Positions 10,095 through 21,627 of a stretch of DNA of 64,000 bases are shown here, one piece after another. The DNA is from Hordeum vulgare subsp. vulgare (lineage: Eukaryota; Streptophyta; Magnoliopsida; Poales; Poaceae), in the NCBI RefSeq assembly GCF_904849725.1, contig NC_058524.1, positions 488,133,763 to 488,197,762 on the forward strand, written 5' to 3'. A program made the translations under genes and the position numbers. The notes below the pieces were generated by a model. It did no database searches. It saw only the letters and a program-made list of their open reading frames with translations, and was not told the origin of the DNA. Position 1 is the stretch's first letter. Every line of letters begins with the position of its first letter.

Positions 10095-11095
10095 GTGCGA
10101 TCTCAACGCAAGAGCTTGTCCTTGAGGAGGGTGCCATCTTGATAGTTTTCAATGAAGTACTGGATCGTTTGTACCTCATGGACGCCCTCGCAGGAGTTAT
10201 GGAGCTCGGTCCATCGCATGAGGTAGTCGCAGAGAAGCTCCGTTGACCCCTGGATGTAGAGGGCCAGCTGGTGGGGCCGGTCGAGACACTTGTACGTGTC
10301 GGTGCAGTTGCGCACAAACGCCTCCTAGAAGTCTAGCCAGCCATTGACGCTTCCGGCCAGGAGGCTCTTGAGCTAGGTCCAAGCCAAGCCAAGCATCATG
10401 AGAGGCACGTAGCATACCGCCACGCGCTTGTTGCCGCCGGCGATGCCGACGGCGGTGGTATAGACGGTCAACCAATCCTCAGACTTGGTTGAGCCGTTAT
10501 AATTTTGGGTGTCACGCGCAAAGGTGAAGCCCTTGGGGAACTGTTCCGTCTGGATGCACGACCCGAAGCATGGCGGGCCGACAACGCTTTCTTTCTCGGT
10601 GGCCTCGGACTCCGCGAGCCGCTCGAGGCGGAAACAAGGGTCCTGGTCATCCAGCAGGCGCAAGCCGACGTGTTGGGCCATCGGGCGGCGAGCTGCCAGT
10701 TGCTCGGCCGCCTGGCCGCAGTTTCGTCCCCCGTGTCGGTTGCTTCGTGCTGGCTAGCGGTGGCCCTGGTGAGTCAACTTGTTCACGCGGCTATTCACAA
10801 CTAACATGTTGCGGTCTCATGGACCATGGTTGCATGTGTGCTGGCTGTCTCGACGATGGTTTGCATTGATAGGTGCAGATGCCTGGTCTATGTCTCACCA
10901 GCGAGTCACAGGCCGACGAGGGTCAATGATGTCATTGTTGGTCCTTGAGCAGGAGCCAACCGAGTCACGAGATGAGTGGGTTCGCTGCTCCTGTTATGCG
11001 TTCGCAGCTTCCACGAGGACGTGGATGTGTTCGTGTTGCGCCTTGTGAGCCGGTCCCTCGATCTCTCCTAGCTCGATGAGGGCAGCCCGCACGGC
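10095..11095 (-). pseudogene. Tat-like gag, C-terminal part (Retrotrans_gag region)
   Basis: This is the minus-strand continuation of the gag begun at 22726. It includes a typical gag core with DTQNYNGSTKSEDWLTVY (near 10520), GNKRVAVCYVPLM (near 10420) and ELLCDYLMRWTELHNSCEGV (near 10200). At least two in-frame stops (in the region of LAWT*LKSL and LDF*EAF, about 10320-10380) make it a pseudogene. No zinc knuckle, protease or pol follows. The frame dissolves at about 10095, where the antisense plus-strand gene ends, so the two units lie tail to tail. The upstream part of the frame is separated by the copia solo LTR at 11096. Confidence 0.65.
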
Positions 11096-11722
11096 TGAAA
11101 GCACATATGCTCCCTTAGTGGTTTTGATAATTCATGACAACATACATTGTCTCTTGGAGTAACACTCTTACCTAGTATATTTCGGGTATAGTCCATAGAG
11201 ATGCATTGGCTAAGGCTTGTGTGGAGAAGCCCCAAGGAAGGAAGGGAATAGGATCGGCTAAGCTTCAAGCTACAAGACTCTATATTTTATATTTGTGAGA
11301 AATCACATTTCAGTCCATTGGAAAGCCAATACTATTAAAAGGGGGTGAGGTTTCTATAATGAATTGATTGCTCACGTGCTTAGAGATAGTCACCAAAAAT
11401 ACTCAATCGTTCTCCCATAAAATTCTCTATCCAAAGCCTAAACATCAAAATTAGTGCCACAAACAATTTCCACTCAGCACTACTGATTTTACGATATACA
11501 GATCCCATGCCAAACCCTAGAATCTCGGTACCACCAACTTTCACTTCGGTGCCACCGAAAATCAATAACCAATTTTCTGGTTTGTCAATTTTAAGAATCA
11601 AAATTTCTGAGTTTTGAATCGGTCTCACCGAGAATTCGAAAGTTGTCACATTTAGTGCAACTAGGTACCACCGAGATTCATATCGGTGTCACCGAGTTGG
11701 GCAATAATGCTGTAATGTTTAG
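11096..11722 (+). repeat. Copia solo LTR, left part (split by the Fatima-like element)
   Basis: It starts TGAAAGCACATATG at 11096 and matches the LTRs at 26804 and 45584. It contains repeated palindromes such as TTCGGTGCCACCGAA (11545-11559) and TCGGTGTCACCGA (11683-11695). It stops at 11722 where the Fatima-like LTR begins and resumes at 21628. The outer flanks are ACGGC (11091-11095) and GTGGC (22458-22462), a degenerate 5-bp duplication. The host sequence on both sides is the same gag frame. Confidence 0.75.
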
Positions 11723-13246
11723 TGATGACCCACAAGTAGAGGGGATCAATCGTAGTCCTTTCGATAAGTAAGAGTGTCGAACCCAACGAGGAGCAGAAGG
11801 ATCTGACAAGTGGTTTTCACCAAGGTAAAATCTGCAGGCACTAAAATTGTCGGTAACAAGTGATTGTGTAGTGAGATGATTCGTAGCAAGCAACAAGTCA
11901 CAAAAGTATCAATGGAGCAGCAAAGTGTCCCAATCCCTTTTGTAGGAAGGGACAAGCCTGGACAAAGTCTTATAGGAGGAAAAACACTCCCGAGGACACA
12001 CGGGAATTTCTGTCATGCTAGTTTTCATCACGTTCATATGATTCACGTTCGTTACTTTGATAGTTTGATATGTGGGTGGACCGGCACTTGGGTACTACCC
12101 TTACTTGGACAAGCATCCCACTTATCATTAACCCCTCTCGCAAGCATCTGCAACTACGAAAGAAGAATTAAGACAAAGTCTAAGCATAGCATTAAACTAG
12201 TGGATCCAAATCAGCCCCTTACGAAGCAACACATAAACTAGGGTTTAAGCTTCTGTCACTCTAGCAACCCATCATCTACTTACTACTTCCCAATGCCTTC
12301 CTCTAGGCCCAAATAATGGTGAAGTGTTATGTAGTCGATGTTCACATAACACCACTAGAGGAAAAACAACATACAACACATCAAAATATCGAATGAATAC
12401 CAAATTCACATGACTACTATTAGCATGACTTTTCCCATGTCCTCAGGAACAAAAATAACTACTCACCAAGCATAATCATATTCATGACCAGAGAGGTAAT
12501 GGGTAGCATCAAGGATCTGAACATAAACTCTTCCACCAAATAATCCAACTAGCATCAACTACAAATAGTAATCAACACTACTAGCAACCTTACAAGTACC
12601 AATCGGAGTCACGAGACGGAGATTGGTTACAAGTGATGAACTAGGGTTCGGAGATGAGATGGTGATGATGAAGATATTGATGGTGACAAGTCCCCTCCGA
12701 TGAGAGGAGTGTAGGTGATGACGATGGCGACGATTTCCCCCTCCGGGAGGGAAGTTTCCCCGGCAGGATTGTCCTGCCAGAGCTCTAGATTGGTTCTGCT
12801 CAAGTTCCGCCTCGTGGCGGCGGGGAATCCACGAAAAAGCTCCTCCCTGATTTTTTCCTGGACGAAACCCTTCATATAGCAGAAGAGGGGGGCCAGTGGG
12901 CCAGCAGGCTGCCCACAAGCCCTCATGGCGCGGCCTGGGGGTGGCCGCGCCGTGCAGGCTTGTGGCCGCCTGCTGGCACCCCTCTGGCGCTTCTTCGGCC
13001 CAGTATTTTTTATAAATCCGGAAAATAAATCCTCGTTGATTTTTACGGCATTTGGAGTTGCGCAGAATAGGTATCTCAACTTTGCTCCACTTTCAGGCCA
13101 TAATTCCAGTTGCCGGCATTCTCCCTCTTCATGTAAACTTTGCAAAATAAGAGAGAAAAGGCATAAGTATTGTACCGTGAAGTGAAATAACATCCCAAGA
13201 AGAGATAAATATCAACATGAAAACATCATGCAAAATGGACGTCCCA
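11723..13246 (-). repeat. 3' LTR of the Fatima-like element
   Basis: 1524 bp, the same length as its partner. Its outer element-end reads TGGGACGTCC where the partner reads TGATACGTCC, so the terminal TGATA has mutated. It contains the nested hairpin CCACAAGCC (12913-12921) / GGCTTGTGG (12957-12965), with the perfect inner stem GGCGCGGCC (12927-12935) / GGCCGCGCC (12943-12951). Confidence 0.85.
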
Positions 13247-13260
13247 ACTCCCCCAATCTT
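13247..13260 (-). promoter_or_regulatory. Polypurine tract of the Fatima-like element
   Basis: On the element strand AAGATTGGGGGAGT directly precedes the 3' LTR, the expected site of plus-strand priming. Confidence 0.7.
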
Positions 13261-14514
13261 AGACCTCGCTTGTCCTCAAGCGAAAGCCTAGCTCAATAAA
13301 TATGTCCACATGTTTAGGGAGAGAGGTGCCGACAAAACAAGATACGAACATGCATGCATCATGATCATGATCAGAACAGCAATACCAACATATAATCTCT
13401 CATGCTAAAGTGATAATTCCTTCACAAAGTAAAGCATGGATCAAGAACCTTACCGAGAAGTAACAACCGATAGCCTTTAGTCATTGAAGCAATTGCAATT
13501 TATCACAACATCCGAAAGAGTCAAATAAGAGCTTGTAAAGCAAATCCACATACTCAATCATTCTTTTGTTCTCTACAATTGCTACAACTCACGTGGTACT
13601 CATGACATCAAAGTTTCAGCTGGACATAGAGAAAGATAGGGGCTTACAGTTTTGCCTCCCAACTGCTTACCTCAAGGGTAATGTCAACAATAATCATTCA
13701 TGAATACTTACTTCCAAATTGACATATGGATATTATGCAGTCTGTCGCTTTTATGTCTTCCTCATCACAGGTTCATACAAAGCTTATTTTGCGCACACTA
13801 ATAGATCATACATATTAGAGAGCAATTTTATTGCTTGCACCGATGACAACTTACTTGAGGTATCTTATTCAATCCATAGGTAGGTATGGTGGACTCACAT
13901 GGCAAAACTGGGTTGAAGGTTTATGGATGCACAAGTAGTATCTCTACTCAGTGCGGGAGGTTTGGCTAATGTGAGGTGGAAGCAATCGTCACATGCTAAG
14001 GGATCTCTAATCATATAACATTGTTCGGAACCAAGCAAACACAATTCATTATGTCGTCTTCCTTGTCCAACATCTACTTCTAGGCATGTAATAGTTTAGT
14101 GAGTGTTCACAATCATAGATGGTGTCAGAGATGATATATTTATATGTGAACCTCTCCTTCTTTATCACTTCCTATTAATTGCAACAATGACCAAGGTCTA
14201 CGTTTGTCTACCCTCAACAAGTTTCAATTATCATTCTTTTTATATGTGAAGCCATCACTTCCCATAAGATCATTACATGATCTTTAATTCTTTTGTTCTA
14301 TCCTCACTCTTTTGATCATGGCAAGAGGCAAAGCCCTTCAAGTAAGACACTCTTTATTATATGGCTCACGAGCTCAAATACATTGGGGGTGACACAAAGC
14401 AAAACTCAAGACTAAAGCACTAATACTTTTAATCTACTAGAAAAAGAGAAAACTGAAAAGGAAAACTAAAACAAAGGTAAAGGCAAAAGATGTGATGGTG
14501 ATACGATACCGGGG
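13261..14514. other. Non-coding 3' spacer of the Fatima-like element
   Basis: About 1.25 kb between the true polypurine tract and a second identical copy. I see no sustained ORF. Athila-lineage elements commonly have a long non-coding or env-like region here. Confidence 0.6.
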
Positions 14515-14530
14515 CAACTCCCCCAATCTT
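14515..14530 (-). promoter_or_regulatory. Second, internal copy of the polypurine-tract sequence
   Basis: CAACTCCCCCAATCTT is identical to 13245-13260, the sequence spanning the LTR/polypurine junction. It lies just downstream of ORF3 on the element strand. Confidence 0.6.
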
Positions 14531-14563
14531 GGCACAAGCCAAGGGGATTGCCCATACCAATGC

Positions 14564-14933
14564 TCAGTTGTCTTCCTTTGGTGGCGATGGTGAAGTTGTT
14601 GTAGAGGTCTTGAGCTTGTTTAATTTCCACTTGAGCATAAAATTCTGCTCTCTCAGATCATCATTTTCCTCCTCAAGCTTCAACACCCTTTGGCATAATT
14701 CGTGCTTATTCTCCTGCTAGAAACGGGAAGGGATAAACAAAGTCTTAGACTTCTTCCTTGTTGAGCACAGATTGCACTTCGTCCCAAGCCTGATTCCTCT
14801 CCTTGATTTTGCCCTTGGTTTCTTTAGGTAGCCTTTCCTTAGCCTCCATGACCTCCATCCTTTTCAGATCAACACTTACTTCTCCATAAACTTGAGGGAG
14901 ATTGTTCTCCCCCACAGATTCCCGAGACGACAT
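14564..14933 (-). pseudogene. ORF3 of the Fatima-like element: small coiled-coil protein
   Basis: A minus-strand ATG at 14933 opens a frame beginning MSSRESVGENNLPQVYGEVS and rich in Lys/Glu. It stops at 14745; after a short shift, a second frame continues with VLKLEEENDDLREQNFMLKW, a clear heptad-type coiled coil, ending at 14564. Total length would be about 120 residues with one frameshift near 14720. No membrane segment is visible, so this is not an obvious envelope. It lies where Athila elements carry an extra 3' ORF. A hairpin-plus-TATA module sits just upstream. Function unknown. Confidence 0.5.
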
Positions 14934-15017
14934 CTTGATCTAAATCTGCGGCACAAAACAGGCTCGAAACGAAAAACAGAGGAAATCTGCGTGATGTAGG
15001 GGTCAGACCAAACGGGA

Positions 15018-15149
15018 GTATATATAATGATTTTTTCCAGACGAGAAGGAGTACCATGCATGAAAACAGAGTCCGGGAGGCGCACGAGGTGGCCACAAGC
15101 CCTCACGGCGCGGCCAGGGGGTGGGCCCGCGCCATGCAGGCTTGTCGCC
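15018..15149 (-). promoter_or_regulatory. Internal LTR-like promoter module before ORF3
   Basis: The same nested hairpin as in the LTR recurs here: GGCCACAAGCC (15091-15101) against GGCTTGTCGCC (15139-15149), with inner GGCGCGGCC and a GGCCCGCGCC partner. It is followed on the element strand by TTATATATAC (15018-15027). The ORF3 ATG lies 85 bp further on. This is sequence evidence for a duplicated U3-type promoter; activity is inferred. Confidence 0.5.
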
Positions 15150-15218
15150 TCCTCGCGCACTTTCCGGACTACTTCCAATTTTTGTATTTTTCAAATATTC
15201 CAAAACGGAGAAAATTTC

Positions 15219-18200
15219 CTATTGGAAAAGTTTTGGACTCTCTTTTCTTACCAAATCACATACCTCTTTGTTTTCGGAGTCTGAAACAGGCTGATAAATA
15301 TACCTTAGGTATTCTTCCGGAGTTATGGTTTTGATGATATTGCTTTCAACATTTATGGGAGTACGTGAGATATAATGCTTGATTCTCTGCCCATTTACAA
15401 CTCTCGGATAATTACCTTTCGTGTTGTTGATCTTGATAGCACCGGAACAATATACTTCCTCAACAACATAGGGACCTTCCCATTTAGAGAGAAGCTTGCC
15501 TGCAAATAATCTTAAACGAGAGTTATATAGCAAGACATAATCACCTACATTGAACTCACGCTTTTGTATCCTCTTATCATGCCACCTCTTAACCTTTTCT
15601 TTGAACAACATGGCATTCTCATATGCCTGAATTCTCCATTCATCAAGCGAGCTAATATCAAATAACCTCTTCTCACCGGCAAGTTTGAAATTAAAGTTGA
15701 GCTCTTTGATTGCCCAATAGGCTTTATGCTCTAGCTCAAGAGGTAAATGACATGCTTTACCGTTCACCATTTTGTACGAAGACATGCCCATGGGATTCTT
15801 ATAGGCAGTTCTATAAGCCCACAGTGCATCATCGAGATTCTTAGACAAATTATTTGTAGACCTGTTGACAGTCTTTTGCATAATTAGTTTAATCTCTCTG
15901 TTGCTTAGCTCTACTTGATCACTGGACTCAGGGTGATAGGGAGACGCAATTCTATGGTTGACATCGTACTTAGCAAGCGTTTTATGGAAAGCACCATGAA
16001 TGAAGTGTGAACCACCGTCGGTCATTAGATATCTAGGGACTCCAAATCTAGGGAAAATAACTTCTTTAAGCATCCTGATAGAGGTGTTGTGATCAGCACT
16101 ACTAGTGGGGATAGCTTCTACCCACTTAGTGACGTAATCAACAGCAACTAGGATATCAGTATACCCGTTGGATTTTGGAAAAGGTCCCATATAATCAAAG
16201 CCCCAAATATCAAATGGTTCAATGACAAGTGAATAGTTCATAGGAATTTCCTGACGTTTACCAATATTACCTATTCTTTGACATTCGTCACAAGACAAGA
16301 CAAACTTACAGGCATCCTTGAAGAGAGTGGGCCAATAGAAACCTGATTGCAATACCTTGTGTGCAGTTCTATCTCCCGCATGGTGTCCTCCGTAGGCCTC
16401 AGAGTGACACTTCTATAGGATCTGTCCCTGTTCATGTTCATGTACACAACATCTAATAACACCATCTACTCCTTCCTTATAAAGGTGAGGATCATCCCAA
16501 AAGTAGTGTCTCAAGTCAAATAAGCATTTCTTCTTTTGCTGGTACGTGAAACTAGGTGGTATGTATTTGGCAACGATATAGTTTGCATAATCAGCATACC
16601 ACGATGCACTACGTGAAGCATTGGTGACATTCAATTGCTCATCGGGAAAGCTATCATCAATAGGTTGTGGGTCATCAAGAACGTTCTCCAACCTAGACAA
16701 GTTATCTGCTATTGGGTTATCAGCACCCTTCATGTCAACAGCGTGCAAATCAAATTCTTGTAGCAAGAGAACCCATCTGATAAGTCTAGGTTTAGGGTCT
16801 TTCTTCTCCATGAGGTACTTAATAGCAGCATGATCAGTGTGAATAGTGACTTTGGAATCAACTATGTAAGACCTGAACTTTTCACATGAAAACACGACTG
16901 CTAAAAAATCCTTCTCCGTAGTAGCATAGTTTCTCTGGGCACTGTCTAAAGTTTTACTAGCATAGTGAATAACATTCAACTCATTGTCAACTCTTTGCCC
17001 TAGAACAACACCAATAGCATAATCACTAGCGTCACACATGATTTCAAAAGGCAAGTTCCAATCAGGTGGTTGAACAATAGGTGAAGTTATCAAAGCCCTC
17101 TTAAGTATTTCGAAGGCTTCCTCACAATCATCGTCAAAAACAAAAGGAATATCCTTTTGCAAGAGATTGGTAAGAGGCCTAGAAATCTTAGAGGAGTCTT
17201 TAATGAACCTTCTATAGAAACCAGCATGACCAAGGAAACTTCTGATACCTTTGATATCTATGGGGTATGGCATTTTCTCGATTGCATCAACTTTAGCCTT
17301 ATCGACTTCAATACCTCTTTCAGAAATTTTATGTCCTAAGACGATGCCTTCATTAACCATAAAGTGGCACTTGTCCCAATTCAAGACAAGGTTGGTGTCT
17401 TTACTTCTCTGCAAGACTCGATCAAGGTTGTTGAGGCAATCATCAAAGGAAGACCCGTAAACGGAAAAGTCATCCATAAAAACCTCAACAATATTTTCAC
17501 AAAAGTCAGAGAATGTAGCCATCATACATCTTTGAAAGGTGGCAGGTGCATTACATAAGCCAAAAGGCATACATCTATAAGCAAAGGTATCGAAAGGGCA
17601 GGTGAAAGTGGTTTTCTCCTGATCAGATTGTGCAACTGGTATTTGGGAGAAACCATAATAACCGTCTAGAAAGCAGAAGTGTGTGTGTTTAGACAGTCTT
17701 TCTAGCATTTGGTCGATAAAAGGAAAAGGGTAATGATCTTTCCTAGTGGCTTTATTCAATTTCCTAAAATCGATCACCATCCTATAGCCAGTAATAATCC
17801 TTTGTGGGATCAATTCATCCTTATCATTAGGGACAACGGTAATGCCTCCCTTCTTAGGGATACAATGCACCAGACTCACCCAATCGCTATGAGAAACAGA
17901 ATAGATAATACCCGCTTCCAGGAGCTTTAGTATTTCTATTCTTACTACTTCTTTCATCTTAGGATTTAATCTCCTTTGATGATCAACAACTGGTTTGAAA
18001 TCAGGATCAGTTTTAATCTTGTGCTGGCATAGATTGGGACTAATGCCCTTAATATCATCAAGAGTATGTCCAATAGAAGCACGGTGCTTCCTCAGAGTTT
18101 TTAGTAACTTCTTTTCTTCATGCTCTGAGAGGCTAGCACTAATAATAGCAGGATATATCTCTTTTTCATCAAGATAGGCATACTTAAGAGTATTAGACAA

Positions 18201-18986
18201 CTGTTTAAGCTCGAACACAGGATCACCCTTTGGTGGGGGTGGATCCCCAAGCAGTTCAACAGGCAAGTTATTCTTAAGAATAGGATATTGTTCTAAGACA
18301 ACTCTATCTATCTCATCCCTTTCATCCATATGCATATCATTTTCATGCTCAAGCAAGTATTGCTCTAAGGGATCAGTAGGAGGCACGGCAATAGAAGCCA
18401 AGGCAATAGTTTCATCCTTAGTGGGCAACTCTTTTTCATGAGGTTGTCTACCAAACTTGGAGAAATTGAACTCATGTGACACACCTTCAAAGCCAACAGT
18501 GACAGTTTGCTTCTCACAATCAATATGAGCATTGACGGTATTGAGAAAAGGTCTACCAAATATGATGGGACAAAAGCTATCTTGAGCGGTAGCAAGAACT
18601 AGGAAATCTGCAGGATACTTCGTTTTACCACACAAGACTTCAACATCCCTAACAATTGCCAAAGGGCAGATAGTATCTCTATTGGCAAGCTAAATAGTGA
18701 CATCAATAGGCTCTATCTCAACAGGTGCAATCTCATCTTTGATTTCATCGTATAAGGATTGAGGTATTGCACTAGCACTAGCACCCAGGTCACATAAACC
18801 ATGATAACAATGACCTCCTATCTTAACACAAACCACACGCGTGCCAACAACAGGCCTATGTTTGTCTCTAGCGTGAGGTTTAGCAATTCCAGCACCATCT
18901 TCACAGAAGTGAATATTATGTCCCTCAACATCGTCGGACAGAAGATCTTTGATAATAGCAATGCTAGGTTCAACTCTAATTTGCTA
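15219..18986 (-). pseudogene. pol: Fatima-like pro-pol: protease, reverse transcriptase, RNase H, integrase
   Basis: One frame, in phase with gag, interrupted by TAG codons at 18984-18986, 18690-18692 and 16413-16415. The protease has the active-site stretch CDLGASASAIP (about 18770-18800). The reverse transcriptase has YGFSQIPV and the catalytic FMDDFSVYG (about 17460-17485). RNase H begins near [13 protein letters not shown] (about 17045) and has [10 protein letters not shown]. The integrase shows an HHCC-like zinc region ending CDECQRIG. Its core acidic residues are in GFDYMGPF, MTDGGSHF and QVELSNREIK, so the DDE triad is present. No chromodomain is seen, as expected for Athila. Only three stops separate this from an open polyprotein. 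The last codons fall about 70 bp before the internal promoter module. Confidence 0.85.
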
Positions 18987-19997
18987 AGGGGTTGTAGGTG
19001 TTCTAATATAGCATCTACGTATCACAGTTGAAGCTTTAGAATGATCCTTTATCCTAACAGGGAAAGGGGGTTTCTCAATGTAAGCACTCGGAACCACGGG
19101 ATCATTATAGGCAATGACTTTCTCTTCAACTCGAGTGGGTTTAACTACATTGACTTCTAAAGGAGGATGATATTTAAACCACTTCTCTTCGGAGAGATCA
19201 ATATGAGCAGCAAAAGATTCACATAATGAAGCTACTATCTCAGAGTCAAGTCCATACTTAGCGCTAAAGTCACAAAAAGTATTTGTCTCAACAAAGGATT
19301 TAATGCAATCAAATGTGAAATTCATACCTGACTCCTTACCTTCTTCAAGCTCCCAATCTTCAGAGTTGCATTTAATTCTCTCCAATAAATTCCATTTGAA
19401 GTCAATATCTCTCTTCATAAAAGAACCAGTACAAGAAGTGTCAAGCATGGTGCGATCATCATGAGAAAGCCGAGCATAGAAGTCCTGAATGATAATTTCT
19501 CTCGAGAGCTCATGATTGGGGCATGAATATAGCATTGATTTAAGCCTCCCCCAAGCTTGAGCGATGCTTTCTCTGTCACGAGGCCAAAAATTATAAATAT
19601 AATTCCGATCATGATGTACTAAATGCATAGGATAAAACTTTTGATGAAATTCGAATTTCAACCGATTGTAGTCCCACGATCCAGTATCATCACATAGCCT
19701 ATACCATGTCAACGCCTTATCCTTCAAAGATAAAGGAAAGACCTTCTTCTTGAACTCATCCTCGAGAAAACCTGCAAGCTTAAATAAACCACAAACTTCA
19801 TTTACATAGATTAGATGCAAGTCCGGATGTGATGTTCCATCTCGTGTAAAAGGATTAGCCAACAGTTTCTCAAGCATACCCGAAAGAAATTCAAAGCAAA
19901 TATTTTCAGTAGGTGCAGCAAGTTGAGGAGCAACTCTTTGTCCTTCCGTTCGAGGTAAAGATACCCCGAACAAGCCCCGCAAAGGATTAGTATCCAC
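18987..19997 (-). pseudogene. gag: Fatima-like gag
   Basis: This is the capsid region of an Athila-lineage gag, with SLKDKALTWYRLCDD, FHQKFYPMHLVHHD and MLYSCPNHELSREIIIQDFY. The likely initiator codon at 19995-19997 reads GTG; the related fragment near 62219 has ATG there, so the start codon appears lost. The frame ends at a TAG (18984-18986) and continues in the same phase into protease. No zinc knuckle is evident. A second, truncated copy with nearly the same protein lies at 61199-62219. Confidence 0.8.
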
Positions 19998-20074
19998 AGT
20001 GACAAGTGACAATAAATTTCAGCACACTATATGAATGTTCCCTTACCAAGTTCCACTTACCAAAGGCGCTTCAG

Positions 20075-20092
20075 TCCCCGGCAACGGCGCCA
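20075..20092 (-). promoter_or_regulatory. Primer binding site for tRNA-Asp
   Basis: The plus strand reads TCCCCGGCAACGGCGCCA, matching from memory the 3' end of plant tRNA-Asp(GTC) over 18 bases. It starts 11 bp inside the 5' LTR, as expected for Athila-type elements. Confidence 0.85.
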
Positions 20093-20103
20093 GAAAAGAG
20101 TCT

Positions 20104-21627
20104 TGATGACTCAAAAGTATAGGGGATCAATCGTAGTCCTTTAGATAAGTAAGAGTGTCGGACCCAACGAGGAGCAGAAGGATCTCAGAAGTGGTTTTCA
20201 GCAAGGTAAAATCTGCACGCACTGAAATTGTCGGTAACAAGTGATTGTGTGGTGAGATGATTCGTAGCAAGCAGCAAGTAACAAAAGTAGCAACGGTGAA
20301 GCAAAGTGTCCCAATCCCTTTTGTAGCAAGGGACAAGCCTGGACAAAGTCTTATTGGAGGAAAAACGCTCCCGAGGACACACGGGAATTTCTGTCATGCT
20401 AGTTTTCATCATGTTCATATGATTCTCGTTCGTTACTTTAATTGTTTGATATGTGGGTGGACCGGCACTTATGTACTGCCCTTACTTGGACAAACATCCC
20501 ACTTATGATTACACCCTCTCGCAAGCATCCACAACTACGAAAGAAGAATTAAGACAAAGTCTAACCATAGCATTAAACTAATGGATCCAAATCAGCCCCT
20601 TACGAAGCAACGCATAAACTAGGGTTTAAGCTTCTGTCACTATAGCAACCCATCATCTACTTACTACTTCCCAATGCCTTCCTCTAGGCCCAAATAATGG
20701 TGTAGTGTTATGTAGTCGACGTTCGCATAACACCACTAGTGGAAAAACAACATATAACACATCAAAATATCGAACGAATACCAAATTCACATGACTACTA
20801 TTAGCATGACTTATCCCATGTCCTCAGGAACAAAAGTAACTACTCACAAAGCATAATCATATTAATGACCAGAGAGGTAATGAGTAGCATCAAGGATCTG
20901 AACATAAACTCTTCCACCAAATAATCCAACTAGCATCAACTACAAAGAGTAATCAACACTACTAGCAACGTTACAAGTACCAATCGGAGTCGCGAGATGG
21001 AGATTGGTTACAAGTGATGAACTAGGGTTTGGAGATGAGATGACGCTGATGAAGATGTTGATGGTGACGAGTCCGCTCCGATGAGAGGAGTGTTTGTGAT
21101 GACGATGGCAACGATTTCCCCCTCCGGGAGGGAAGTTTCCCCGGCAGGATCGTCCTGCCGGAGTTCTAGATTGGTTCTGCTCATGTTCCGCCTCGTGGCG
21201 GCGGCGAATCCATGAAAAAGCTCCTCCCTGATTTTTTCCTGGACGAAACCCTTCATATAGCAGAAGAGGGGGGCCGGTGGGTCAGCAGGCTGCCCACAAG
21301 CCCTCATGGCGCGGCCTGGGGGGGTTGTCGCGCCGTGCAGGCTTGTGGCCACCTGCTGGCGCCCCTCTGGCGCTTCTTCGGCCCAGTATTTTTTATAAAT
21401 CTGGAAAAAATCCTCGTTGATTTTTACAGCGTTTGGAGTTGCGCAGAATAGGTATCTCAACTTTGCTCCACTTTCAGGCCAGAATTCCAGTTGCCGGCAT
21501 TCTCCCTCTTCATGTAAACCTTGCAAAATAAGAGAGAAAAGGCATAAGTATTGTACCGTGAAGTGAAATAACATCCCAAGAAGCGATAAATATCAACATG
21601 AAAACATGATGCAAAATGGACGTATCA
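20104..21627 (-). repeat. 5' LTR of the Fatima-like element
   Basis: On the minus strand it runs TGATACGTCC...GAGTCATCA. It is 1524 bp and carries the nested hairpin (about 21294-21348) and a TATATGA-type TATA box near 21254-21260, upstream to downstream on the element strand. Confidence 0.85.

Larger units (their letters stand above)
11723..21627 (-). mobile_element. Nearly complete Fatima-like (Athila-lineage) Ty3/gypsy element
   Basis: A 9905-bp element on the minus strand: 5' LTR (20104-21627), tRNA-Asp primer site, one long gag-pro-pol frame with three stops, a small third ORF with its own apparent promoter, a polypurine tract and a 3' LTR (11723-13246). The target duplication is TTTAG (11718-11722) / GTTAG (21628-21632), one mismatch. 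Both LTRs are 1524 bp and differ by roughly 8% over the first 450 bases by eye, so the insertion is not recent. The name Fatima comes from recognition of the LTR start (TGATACGTCCATTTTGCATC) and is provisional. Confidence 0.8.

Noticed and set aside
12627..13193. 188-codon minus-strand frame, repeated at 21008-21574
   Set aside because: Both copies lie wholly in the Fatima-like LTR, include the hairpin and TATA region, and show no protein domain.
20075..20092. Possible tRNA-Asp gene
   Set aside because: Only the 18-base 3' end of tRNA-Asp is present, next to an LTR, so it is a primer binding site; no cloverleaf is encoded.
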